Shown: in pieces, positions 1 through 7,227 of the stretch
Layout of the letters: every line of letters starts with the position of its first letter
Numbering within the stretch: position 1 is the stretch's first letter
NCBI GenBank assembly: GCA_031261785.1
Contig: JAISIZ010000025.1
Coordinates: 1-44,289, forward strand
Length of the DNA stretch: 44,289 nt
Reading direction: 5' to 3'
From: Mediterranea sp. (in: CFB group bacteria)
GTDB taxonomy: Bacteria; Bacteroidota; Bacteroidia; Bacteroidales; Bacteroidaceae
Notes under the pieces: model-generated
What the model saw: only the letters and a program-made list of their open reading frames with translations
Told to the model about the DNA's origin: nothing
Databases searched by the model: none
Translations under genes and position numbers: made by a program

Positions 1-843
1 TTCGGCGGCAAGGAGAAGGAGAGCTGGCAGGACCTCGGCAGCTCCGACTTCGGGGCGAGGATTTACCAGCCCGCACTCGCCGAGTTCGACAGCGGGGACC
101 CGATGATGGAGAAGTATTATCCGTGGACAATCTATTCGTATTGCTCCGCAAATCCAGTAAATCGAATAGATCCCGATGGAATGGATTGGATACAAGACCG
201 CTATGGGTCATACCTTTTTGACAATAATGCCACCAGCCAAGAAACTACCCGCTACGGTTGGACTTATATTGGGGCGTCTCTTCCCGAGGACGTTAGTCGA
301 TACCGAATATTGGAAGAGATAGATGGCTTCCTGTATCACAAGAATACAACGAATCTCTTTGCCTTAATAGTGAACGGCATCGCTGGCAAGGACATAATGG
401 TGGAGAAAAAAGCTTATGACCCTGCTGGAGACTACATGACAGCGAGTGCCATTGAAAGCTTGGGATGGATCGCAGCAGGAGGAGCCCTTAACAAGTTGGT
501 TAGCAAAGCTGCTCCAAAAGTGTTTCCCGCAGCTGGAAGTGAGGGCGTTACTGTTGTAGGAGAAGGAATGGCAAGAGTTGAACAGGCAGCCTCCAAAATT
601 CCTGGTGCCAGAATACTTAATGACATGCCTGCATTTACAGGTACTGCAGAGCAAATTACATCGCAAATGATGCAATACAACAGAAGATGGTTATTAGATG
701 CGATGAGAAGTGGACGGCCTATCATTGATATCGGTAAAGACTTGCACCAAATAAACCCGAGCATTTTTTATCAGATGGAACAAAACATGATGAAGAATTA
801 TCAGATTTTACATCCTAACAAATTAATTATAACAAGACCATGA
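1..843 (+). CDS. RHS-repeat polymorphic toxin, 3' end with toxin tip (5' partial)
   Basis: The reading frame is open from base 1, so this is the C-terminal 280 residues of a larger protein. Residues 1-60 are the RHS-associated core: FGGKE, then GARIYQPALAEF, then the closing NPVNRIDPDG, which marks the usual junction between core and variable tip. Residues 61-280 are the tip. It opens with an aromatic linker (DWIQDRYGSY...YGWTYIG) and ends in a helical, charged segment containing SGRPIIDIG and FYQMEQNM. I do not recognise a named toxin fold and see no clear catalytic cluster. RHS proteins are secreted or surface toxins that encapsulate a C-terminal effector; the target of this one is unknown. 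The stop overlaps the next ATG (ATGA), as in a toxin-immunity pair. The tip is visibly AT-richer than the core, a common sign of horizontal exchange. Its core is of a different subtype from the three RHS fragments downstream. Confidence 0.88.
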   Translation, partial: FGGKEKESWQDLGSSDFGARIYQPALAEFDSGDPMMEKYYPWTIYSYCSANPVNRIDPDGMDWIQDRYGSYLFDNNATSQETTRYGWTYIGASLPEDVSRYRILEEIDGFLYHKNTTNLFALIVNGIAGKDIMVEKKAYDPAGDYMTASAIESLGWIAAGGALNKLVSKAAPKVFPAAGSEGVTVVGEGMARVEQAASKIPGARILNDMPAFTGTAEQITSQMMQYNRRWLLDAMRSGRPIIDIGKDLHQINPSIFYQMEQNMMKNYQILHPNKLIITRP

Positions 844-1259
844 TAGAAGAACAAGAATATATAGAAACTATCGAAACATTCTTCTCGTTTCTGATTGATG
901 AATTCGGATATGTAAAATCTTCAGTCAAGATAAGAGGGAATGCGTTCTACGATGTGCAATACAGTAATGACATTCGATCCATTTCCATATCTTATGAAAA
1001 TATCGGTGACTATTTCCAGGTTATTGTATATACTCTCCGAAATGGAGAAATGCCTAATTATGACGATGACGAAAACATTCTCTATCTGAAAGATCACAAT
1101 AGATCAATCTGGGAGACAATGAGCAAAGAATCTGTGAAAGTTATCGCAGAAAAATTCGCCCAATATCATACGTATAATCCATTTAAAAGGGCGGTGTTGA
1201 AGCAAGCTAAAGATTTGTACGCTTACTTGATGAATGTTGAGATAAGAATTGGCCATTGA
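840..1259 (+). CDS. Putative immunity protein for the first RHS tip
   Basis: A 139-residue acidic protein with no signal peptide or membrane segment, so probably cytoplasmic. The sequence alternates predicted strands (residues 25-70, SISISYENIG and FQVIVYTLRNG) with a helical C-terminal half. I do not recognise the family. Its start overlaps the RHS stop by four bases, which implies translational coupling, and size, acidity and position match immunity genes of polymorphic toxins. The immunity role is inferred from context only. A cytoplasmic immunity protein would fit a toxin that acts in the cytoplasm. Confidence 0.7.
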   Translation: MIEEQEYIETIETFFSFLIDEFGYVKSSVKIRGNAFYDVQYSNDIRSISISYENIGDYFQVIVYTLRNGEMPNYDDDENILYLKDHNRSIWETMSKESVKVIAEKFAQYHTYNPFKRAVLKQAKDLYAYLMNVEIRIGH

Positions 1260-2460
1260 CGTTTTTGCAGCCTACAACGTCCTGAATCTCCCCAAAAAGG
1301 TTACCTTCGCGGAACCGGGCGTGTACAACGAGTACGTCTACTCGGCGGACGGGACGAAGCTCACCGTTTTCCACAAAAAGGCCAGCTCCGAGGTACGCAC
1401 CGATTACGTCGGCAATATGATCTACAAAAACGATTCGATATTGGACATGATTCTCATGGACGGCGGCTACATCAAGGATGGCCAGTACCACTTCTTCCTC
1501 CAGGACCACCTGGGGAGCAACCGTGTGGTAGCACGTGCCGACGGAACTGTCGTACAAACGAACCATTATTACCCCTACGGCACGCCATTCGCCGAGAGCT
1601 ACGCCCCCGACGTACAGGATCGCAAGTACATCGGCAAGGAGTACGACACGGATAACGGCCTGGACTGGTACGACGTGGAAGCCCGCATGATGGACGGACT
1701 ACGGTTCACGACGAGGGACCCGCTGGCGGAGAAGTATTACTCGATAAGTCCGTACGTGTATTGTATGGGGAATCCTATGAAGTATGTGGATCCGACGGGG
1801 AAAGATTGGGTCGTGGCAAATGGTACATCAAATTACGAATGGCGAGATGATATAACTGCCAAGTCAACATTACCGGAAGGTTATCAATATGTAGGAGCTA
1901 ACAATTCGGATATATTGAACCACATGGGATTAAGCCATTCCCTTCCAACGCAAAAATCAAATTTACCAGGGATGATTGCGGCCGACGCTGAAGTGGGACG
2001 TTATTCTGCTGCCCACATGATTAACGTACGAACAACAAGTAACGTAATTATTGACGCTAATACATCTTTTAATAAAGACAATGCTACGGAAAATAATTCT
2101 ATGGGCAGGACGTTCAATGGAATATCCGTGAAGGTATTGGAGACAAGCACTAATACTGGTGCCGAAGGAAAAGTCGTTGCAGCTGCTGAGGTGAAGCTTG
2201 AATACGGAGGTAATACGTATGTAACCAACTTGAAAAGGGCAGAAGGTCCGCAAGTGATGCCACAAGGTTCCACCGTTTCCCACGCCACGATCAATATACC
2301 GAAGTCGCAATTGATTTACGGTACAATTCCGTCGTCATTGCAAGTAAGAGGCAATTGGTTCGTGTCTACTCCTGGGGGAATGACACCCATCACGATACCA
2401 GCCGGGCCTTTATCCCCTTTCTTTACGCAGTATTTTACTCATAAATGGACCTTTAAATAA
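1249..2460 (+). CDS. Displaced RHS fragment with unrecognised tip (orphan cassette 2)
   Basis: The frame begins inside the preceding immunity gene with only a TTG as possible start, and no ATG precedes the RHS homology, which begins about seven codons in (YNVLNLPKKVTF). The product would be 403 residues. Residues 8-184 are RHS repeat plus core (HLGSNRVVARADG, YYPYGTPF, RKYIGKEYDTDNG, DPLAEKYYS, YVDPTG). Residues 185-403 are a beta-rich tip with YGGNTYVTNLKRAEG and SHATINIPKSQ, of no family I can name. The fragment lacks the N-terminal RHS body, secretion signals and a convincing start, so it is probably a silent cassette that becomes active only by recombination into a full RHS gene. It is followed after 7 bases by a lipoprotein gene that may be its immunity partner. 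Confidence 0.72.
   Translation: MAIDVFAAYNVLNLPKKVTFAEPGVYNEYVYSADGTKLTVFHKKASSEVRTDYVGNMIYKNDSILDMILMDGGYIKDGQYHFFLQDHLGSNRVVARADGTVVQTNHYYPYGTPFAESYAPDVQDRKYIGKEYDTDNGLDWYDVEARMMDGLRFTTRDPLAEKYYSISPYVYCMGNPMKYVDPTGKDWVVANGTSNYEWRDDITAKSTLPEGYQYVGANNSDILNHMGLSHSLPTQKSNLPGMIAADAEVGRYSAAHMINVRTTSNVIIDANTSFNKDNATENNSMGRTFNGISVKVLETSTNTGAEGKVVAAAEVKLEYGGNTYVTNLKRAEGPQVMPQGSTVSHATINIPKSQLIYGTIPSSLQVRGNWFVSTPGGMTPITIPAGPLSPFFTQYFTHKWTFK
1270..1800 (+). repeat. Long direct repeat, RHS core copy A
   Basis: This segment aligns with 3315-3842 over its whole length. The encoded proteins differ at roughly 20 of about 175 positions, plus one missing codon in copy B (KNDSILD against KNNVLD). Similarity starts sharply at GCCTACAACGTC and ends at the core-tip junction. 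The repeat is a ready substrate for homologous recombination. Confidence 0.85.
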
Positions 2461-2467
2461 CATACTT

Positions 2468-3070
2468 ATGTATAAATACACTTTTTTTTCGATCTTTTTA
2501 ATCTGCCTCTCATGTAATAGAGTGAGTAGGGGCAATCAAGAGCGATGTGAGCTTCTGTACCAAAGGGCACTTATGCCGTGGATGCAGTATCAATATCAAT
2601 CTATATTAGATTCTACACTCCTAGAGAAATCGTTGGGTCATCTTGATAGCATAGATTGCATGCCTCCCAACCAAAAGACCTTTATGCTGAAACTCTCCGT
2701 TTATTCTCTATTGCATCGTTATGATGAGGGGATAAGTTATATTGAGTCAATTGATTCAACGTACTTTAAATCACCTTACAGAAGGAATATTTATGTCAAG
2801 AGTTTAGAAGCAAAGAAAGCGTCTTTTATGAAAGATACCGTCCAAGCCACATCATTATATGAAGGAATAGCGAACGAACTTCAAGTATATTTGGATAAAC
2901 ATTCACCAAACGACGCGGCATTGATGGACTTATTTGAGATAAAGCAAAAGATAGAACCCAAAGACAAGCTGATCGATGAAATCAATGAATTGAAGAAGCA
3001 AGGTAAATACGACTCATCCCTGCTCGACATGATAATAGAAGGTCTTGAAACCCGGAATAGAAACTTTTGA
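2468..3070 (+). CDS. Small lipoprotein, putative immunity protein of RHS cassette 2
   Basis: A 200-residue protein starting with a lipoprotein signal peptide (lipobox LICLSC, lipidated Cys16). The rest is almost entirely helical with TPR-like spacing (residues 45-160, for example YSLLHRYDEGISYIESIDS). It is expected to be anchored in the envelope facing the periplasm or surface. It begins 7 bases after the displaced RHS fragment and is AT-rich like the tip. No family is recognised with confidence. As an immunity protein, its envelope location would imply that the partner toxin works outside the cytoplasm. A general TPR lipoprotein carried along by chance is the alternative. Confidence 0.65.
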   Translation: MYKYTFFSIFLICLSCNRVSRGNQERCELLYQRALMPWMQYQYQSILDSTLLEKSLGHLDSIDCMPPNQKTFMLKLSVYSLLHRYDEGISYIESIDSTYFKSPYRRNIYVKSLEAKKASFMKDTVQATSLYEGIANELQVYLDKHSPNDAALMDLFEIKQKIEPKDKLIDEINELKKQGKYDSSLLDMIIEGLETRNRNF

Positions 3071-3203
3071 GTATGTCATGAATATTGTAGCTGCCAATAG
3101 GCGGGCATATCGAATTCGTTCTTTGACATCTTTGCATGCTCACACCGCATAAGCGGTTCATATAGCATCCCTGCACGGTTCATAATTCCGTAAGACGTAA
3201 TCG
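3071..3203 (+). other. Intergenic spacer between cassettes 2 and 3
   Basis: 133 bases without a gene. It contains a near match to the -7 consensus (CATCTTTG at 3127-3134) but no convincing full promoter and no terminator. It is the only sizeable gap inside the toxin array. Confidence 0.4.
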
Positions 3204-3236
3204 TTGGAGATTGGCAGGGAACAAAACAGGATTGAG

Positions 3237-4478
3237 ATGAAGAATACCGTGACCTTATTGTTTGCCGCCAACGGCAACATGACCATGGACGGCAACAATG
3301 GAATTTATTCCATTGCCTACAACGTCCTGAATCTCCCCAAAAAGGTTACCTTCGCGGAACCGGGCGTTTACAACGACTACGTCTACTCGGCGAGCGGAGC
3401 GAAGCTCTCCGTCTTCCACAAGAAGGCCAGCTCCGAGGTACGCACGGATTACGTCGGCAATATGATATACAAGAACAACGTGTTGGACATGATACTCGTG
3501 GACGGCGGCTACATCAAGGGCGGCCAGTACCACTTCTACCTCCAGGACCACTTGGGGAGCAACCGCGTAGTGGCACGTGCCGACGGAACTGTCGTGCAAA
3601 CGAATCACTATTACCCGTATGGCACTCCCTTCGCCGAGAGCTTCGCCCCCGACGTGCAGGATCGCAAGTACATCGGCAAGGAGTACGACACCGATAACGG
3701 CCTGAACTGGTACGACGTGGAAGCCCGCATGATGGACGGCCTGCGGTTCACGGCGATGGACCCGCTGGCGGAGAAGTATTACTCGGTGAGGCCGTACGCG
3801 TATTGTAAAGGGAATCCGATGAAATACATAGACCCAGACGGTTTGGAAGGAATTGTGGTCTCCGGATCACCTGGTGATCATAAAAATAAAGATCACTTCC
3901 TTGTCAATGGATTAGATAGAGCAAGGTTAGTGCAATCCCGTACAGAAAAAGGAGAGGTTACAACGTGGCTCATCTATAATGACAAGAAGAATGGCTTTGA
4001 CAAGAAAACATTAGATAAGTACACTGACATTGCGAAAAAGGCAGGAATAGCGGTGAAAGTAGTTAATAATACCGAGGATATTATCGATTATGTCAATAAT
4101 AAGACAGGCAATAACTCCAGAGATGGGGACAAAGTGTCCAACTTTTACTATATAGGACATGCGACCCCTGGTGATTTGGATGTCGGTTATCAAGGAACTG
4201 GGCAAAGTTTTGATGCTACGGACTTGAGAGGTTCAGCTTTTAAGGATAATACATTTATTAATCTGGTTGGAGGATGTCGAACAGCTGTGGACGATACATT
4301 TTTAGGAATTCCTGTTGAGAACAGCGTTGTTACGCAGTTCTCAAAGGTGCTAAGCCCCCGATCAACCATACAGGGATCAAATGTACGCGTTTTCTATTCA
4401 GGAGGAGTCGTAAGAGATGCAAATCTACTGAAGAAAAATAATGGGAAAGTAATCACGGCTAAAGGATTGAAAAAATAA
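3237..4478 (+). CDS. Displaced RHS fragment with caspase-like peptidase tip (orphan cassette 3)
   Basis: An ATG at 3237 gives 413 residues; a TTG at 3204 would add eleven. The RHS part (FAANGNMT to YIDPDG, about residues 9-202) is nearly the same as cassette 2. The tip, residues 203-413, shows the layout of clan CD (caspase/gingipain fold) peptidases: a strand ending FYYIGHA with candidate catalytic His308, then a strand ending INLVGGC with candidate Cys347. Caspase-type tips are known among polymorphic toxins; assignment here rests on the His/Cys dyad and spacing, so it is likely but unproven. No signal peptide or RHS shell is present, so it is probably a donor cassette rather than a working toxin. 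The stop overlaps the next start (TAATG). Confidence 0.75.
   Translation: MKNTVTLLFAANGNMTMDGNNGIYSIAYNVLNLPKKVTFAEPGVYNDYVYSASGAKLSVFHKKASSEVRTDYVGNMIYKNNVLDMILVDGGYIKGGQYHFYLQDHLGSNRVVARADGTVVQTNHYYPYGTPFAESFAPDVQDRKYIGKEYDTDNGLNWYDVEARMMDGLRFTAMDPLAEKYYSVRPYAYCKGNPMKYIDPDGLEGIVVSGSPGDHKNKDHFLVNGLDRARLVQSRTEKGEVTTWLIYNDKKNGFDKKTLDKYTDIAKKAGIAVKVVNNTEDIIDYVNNKTGNNSRDGDKVSNFYYIGHATPGDLDVGYQGTGQSFDATDLRGSAFKDNTFINLVGGCRTAVDDTFLGIPVENSVVTQFSKVLSPRSTIQGSNVRVFYSGGVVRDANLLKKNNGKVITAKGLKK
3315..3842 (+). repeat. Long direct repeat, RHS core copy B
   Basis: Partner of 1270-1800. The similarity continues a little upstream at the protein level as an RHS repeat (ANGNMT). A third, shorter and more diverged copy of the core end lies at about 5014-5169. 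Recombination between A and B would delete one tip and one immunity gene as a unit. Confidence 0.85.
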
Positions 4479-5008
4479 TGTGTACGAAAAGGATCTTTCT
4501 ATTTATATCTGGCAGCTTTGTCTTAGCGGCTTGCTTATACATTACCTTGATGTTTAATCCTATTTGGATAGGTAATACAGAACCGATCTCATTAAGTTCT
4601 TGCCATGGTGCTGGCAATGTGTATAATCCTGTGGATTGTTTTGACACCTCAAAAGGAAGTAATGAAATTATAGTGCATTTTGACGCTGATGATCTACCAT
4701 CTCTGCCTTCTACTATAAAGAGATGGCCATTGATTTCTTGTACTGACCGTGCTACTATCCAACAGATATGTCAAAACTTTCAGTTTGAGTGCCTTGAGAT
4801 TGACTATTTGGAAACAACCGAAGGAAATAGCCAAATCTACTTTCTGAAGGACGGCCATGTCTTTTTTCAATGTCCATTCCATTTTGAAGGAAATATAGCG
4901 ATAAAGCCCATGGGACTTGGGTGGATATTTGCCTTGAAGTCAGACTCTTTGAGTAACCTTTTTGCCCAGTTTAAACCAATGTATATTCCACTAATAGTAT
5001 GCGAATAG
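4478..5008 (+). CDS. Membrane-anchored putative immunity protein of RHS cassette 3
   Basis: A 176-residue protein with an N-terminal hydrophobic segment at about residues 5-27. It contains a lipobox-like LAAC, but strong hydrophobicity continues after the Cys, so an uncleaved anchor is also possible. The remainder is a soluble domain with six or more cysteines, probably outside the cytoplasm. The start overlaps the stop of the caspase-like cassette by one base, the standard layout of a toxin-immunity pair. The family is not recognised and the immunity role is inferred from position. Its AT-rich composition matches the tips and differs from the chromosome beyond 6166. Confidence 0.65.
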   Translation: MCTKRIFLFISGSFVLAACLYITLMFNPIWIGNTEPISLSSCHGAGNVYNPVDCFDTSKGSNEIIVHFDADDLPSLPSTIKRWPLISCTDRATIQQICQNFQFECLEIDYLETTEGNSQIYFLKDGHVFFQCPFHFEGNIAIKPMGLGWIFALKSDSLSNLFAQFKPMYIPLIVCE

Positions 5009-5760
5009 TCATCGACACCGAGCACGGCCTCTACTGGCGCGACTTCGAGGCGAGATACCTCGCCGACGGACGCTTCCTCACCCCAGACCCACTGGCGGAG
5101 AAGTATTATTCGGTGAGTCCATACGCGTATTGTATGGGGAATCCGATAAACAACGTGGACTTGCAGGGTGATAGCATCACGGTGCTTAATTTGGGAAGCG
5201 GAACCAATCAACACATGGCGCTTCTTATCCAAAATGAGGCCGGTAAATGGCAATACTTCTCCGTGAATGGAAACAACGTATTCTTTTCGGGGAATCATAC
5301 TGGAGGAAGGCCTTTCGATGATATTTCAGTAGTAGACGAGAACGGGAATCCATTGCTGTTTGACACACCTCAACAATTCTTAGACAGCTATTACAATAGT
5401 GATGGTGACAAAAATGATCCATCGATTAACTCATACGGATATACAGAAGGATATGTCATCCCGACAAGCCAAGAACAGGATGGCGTAATACGAAATACTT
5501 TCATTGACATAAGCCAAAACACGGAATATGATCTTCTCGGGAATAATTGCAGTACCGCCGTGCAAAAGTCGATGGAAGCAGTCGGTTTGAAAACATACGA
5601 TGATGCTATACGCACATATAGAGTGCCTGCTAATCAACGCTACGGAGAGTCTGGCTTTACGGCAACTTCTAAAAATAGTCGCCCTATTATTCCAAGCGTT
5701 TCTTTTAAATCTATCAGACAGTATAATCCGCAAGGCATATATGTACAGAAAAGGAGGTAA
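4999..5760 (+). CDS. Displaced RHS fragment with permuted papain/NlpC-like tip (orphan cassette 4)
   Basis: A 253-residue product starting at an ATG inside the 3' end of the preceding gene. Only the last part of the RHS core remains (residues 6-57: DTEHGLYWRDFEARY, DPLAEKYYS, NPINNVDLQG). The tip has a His in a strand (NQHMALLIQN, His72), then LLGNNCSTAV with Cys184 at the start of a helix. His before Cys, with the NNC signature, is typical of circularly permuted NlpC/P60-papain-like enzymes, which cleave peptides or acyl bonds and are used as antibacterial effectors. The substrate cannot be read from sequence. It is the shortest core remnant in the array and cannot work as a full RHS toxin. 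It is followed by a strong ribosome binding site and a small membrane protein. Confidence 0.72.
   Translation: MRIVIDTEHGLYWRDFEARYLADGRFLTPDPLAEKYYSVSPYAYCMGNPINNVDLQGDSITVLNLGSGTNQHMALLIQNEAGKWQYFSVNGNNVFFSGNHTGGRPFDDISVVDENGNPLLFDTPQQFLDSYYNSDGDKNDPSINSYGYTEGYVIPTSQEQDGVIRNTFIDISQNTEYDLLGNNCSTAVQKSMEAVGLKTYDDAIRTYRVPANQRYGESGFTATSKNSRPIIPSVSFKSIRQYNPQGIYVQKRR
5752..5757 (+). promoter_or_regulatory. Strong Shine-Dalgarno site before the 89-residue membrane protein
   Basis: AGGAGG lies five bases before the ATG at 5763 and within the last codons of the RHS cassette. Such a strong site is unusual in this window, where other genes lack one. It suggests translation coupled to the upstream toxin tip and perhaps a foreign origin. 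Confidence 0.6.
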
Positions 5761-5762
5761 AT

Positions 5763-6032
5763 ATGGGAAAGAAAATTACACCTATTTTAATAGTTGCTCC
5801 AATAGCGATAATATGCTATACTATCGGTGCTTTTTACGTCCGTTGGACACCTTTCAGCCTCCCATTTATTATAGGATTCATAGTATTAGTATGCATATTA
5901 TTCGCGATAGATAGGCTCATCCTCCTTATTTGGAAGCCAAGAACGGTATGGGTTATAGAAATCATATTTATAGTTTGGGCGACAATTCTATTTTTTCAAG
6001 AATGTACTGGGCCTTCGTATAAAGGCGACTAA
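5763..6032 (+). CDS. Small three-helix membrane protein, putative immunity protein of RHS cassette 4
   Basis: An 89-residue, very hydrophobic protein with three predicted membrane helices at about residues 6-26, 31-55 and 62-80, and a short charged C-terminus. It begins two bases after the stop of the permuted papain-like cassette. Small multi-pass proteins often protect against toxins that act at the envelope, which would agree with a peptidoglycan- or lipid-directed enzyme. That pairing is an inference. No family is recognised. The gene is AT-rich and is the last gene of the island. Confidence 0.62.
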   Translation: MGKKITPILIVAPIAIICYTIGAFYVRWTPFSLPFIIGFIVLVCILFAIDRLILLIWKPRTVWVIEIIFIVWATILFFQECTGPSYKGD

Positions 6033-6061
6033 AGCATCAGCAAGTTTGTGCTTTGGTCGCC
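6024..6061 (+). terminator. Strong hairpin closing the RHS array
   Basis: Arms GGCGACTAAAGCA (6024-6036) and TGCTTTGGTCGCC (6049-6061) pair over 13 positions with one T-G wobble and a 12-base loop. The left arm includes the stop codon of the membrane protein gene. No T-run follows, so it may act as a transcript stabiliser or factor-assisted terminator rather than a classical intrinsic terminator. From 6062 to 6165 I see nothing further. Confidence 0.6.
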
Positions 6062-6165
6062 CCAAAACAGATAGAAGCGCATCCCGTCGGTCTATTGCAG
6101 GCTGGCGAGATGCCTCTCCGATAAACCTGCTTCGGTGAGCGCCTTGTCCGCCACCGCCCCCTCCC

Positions 6166-7227
6166 TCAGTTGATAATCTGCCCCAGCTGGAACATCGGGA
6201 GGTACATGGAGATGAGGACGAAGGCCACGATGCCGCCGATGGCGATGATCAGCACGGGTTCGAGCACGCTGCCGAGCCGCTTGAGGCGGTGTTCCAATTC
6301 CTGGGTGATGTCGTCGGAGAGGTTGGCGAACATGCGGGGCAGGCAGTTGGTCTCCTCGCCCACGCGCACCAGGGCGGTGAGCTTTCCGCCGTAAATGTCG
6401 CGAAACTTGTCCATGTTGTCCGACAGGCTATCACCATGCGTCAGCCCGTCGATGATGACGTGGAAAGAGCGCTCGTAGGGGTAGAAGCGGATGATGCCCC
6501 GCAGCATCTCGAACGATTGCAGCAGCGGGACGTCGGAGCTGACTAACAGGTAGAGCAGCTTACAGAACTGCGCCTGGTAGTGCGACCGCAACAGGCTGCC
6601 TACGAAGGGAACGCGGAGGAGCAAGCGGGCGGTGAAGCGGCGATACGCCTCCGTATTTCCCCACCACAGCTTGACACCCACCAGGGCGATACCCACGACG
6701 GCGAACACCACGCAGAGGGTGGGGAAGCGTTCGGAGAGGCGAATCATGAACCGCGTCATGGCGGGAAGCTCCCCGCCCATGCGGGAGTAGACCTGCTCGA
6801 ACATGGGAATGACGACCGTGAGCATGAAGAAGAGCACCAGCACGGCGGTGATGACGATGACCAAGGGATAGCTCAACGAACCCACCACCATGTTGCGCTG
6901 CTCGTTCCGCTTCCGGTAGTAGTCGCTAAGAAACTGGAGCGACTGGTCGAGCTTGCCCGTCTCCTCGCCGATGCGGACGACGCCCGTGTCGAGGTTGGTG
7001 AAGGCACCCGACGCCTCGAGGGCGCGCCAGAACTCCCGTCCGTCGAGGATCTGCCCGTACGTCTGCCGCAGGGCCTCGGCCTCCTTGCTTTTCTCCTCCT
7101 GCTTGATGAGCAGCTCGAAGGAGCGGCTGAAGCTCAACCCGGCGGTGAGCAGGGAGTATAGCTGGGAGAAGAGGAGGTACTTCTTCTTGTCGCCGATCTT
7201 GCTTTTCTTCTTCTCAAACAGGGGCAT
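6166..7227 (-). CDS. GspF/PilC-type secretion platform protein
   Basis: 353 residues of the T2SSF family, the inner-membrane platform that links the assembly ATPase to pseudopilin assembly in type II secretion and type IV pilus machines. Two T2SSF repeats are visible, at about 15-140 (LLTAGLSFSRSFELL, VRIGEETGKLDQSL) and 215-340 (SDVPLLQSFEML, VRVGEETNCLPRMF). Membrane helices lie near 113-135, 172-190 and 325-345. It is shorter than the roughly 400 residues usual for GspF, mainly at the N-terminus. Its start overlaps the stop of the upstream pseudopilin gene by 14 bases, so it is the last gene of a five-gene operon. It is convergent with the RHS island. Confidence 0.92.
   Translation of the reverse strand: MPLFEKKKSKIGDKKKYLLFSQLYSLLTAGLSFSRSFELLIKQEEKSKEAEALRQTYGQILDGREFWRALEASGAFTNLDTGVVRIGEETGKLDQSLQFLSDYYRKRNEQRNMVVGSLSYPLVIVITAVLVLFFMLTVVIPMFEQVYSRMGGELPAMTRFMIRLSERFPTLCVVFAVVGIALVGVKLWWGNTEAYRRFTARLLLRVPFVGSLLRSHYQAQFCKLLYLLVSSDVPLLQSFEMLRGIIRFYPYERSFHVIIDGLTHGDSLSDNMDKFRDIYGGKLTALVRVGEETNCLPRMFANLSDDITQELEHRLKRLGSVLEPVLIIAIGGIVAFVLISMYLPMFQLGQIIN

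Noticed and set aside
5600..5914. 104-codon frame across the end of RHS cassette 4
   Set aside because: It overlaps two better supported genes in another frame and has no recognisable features.
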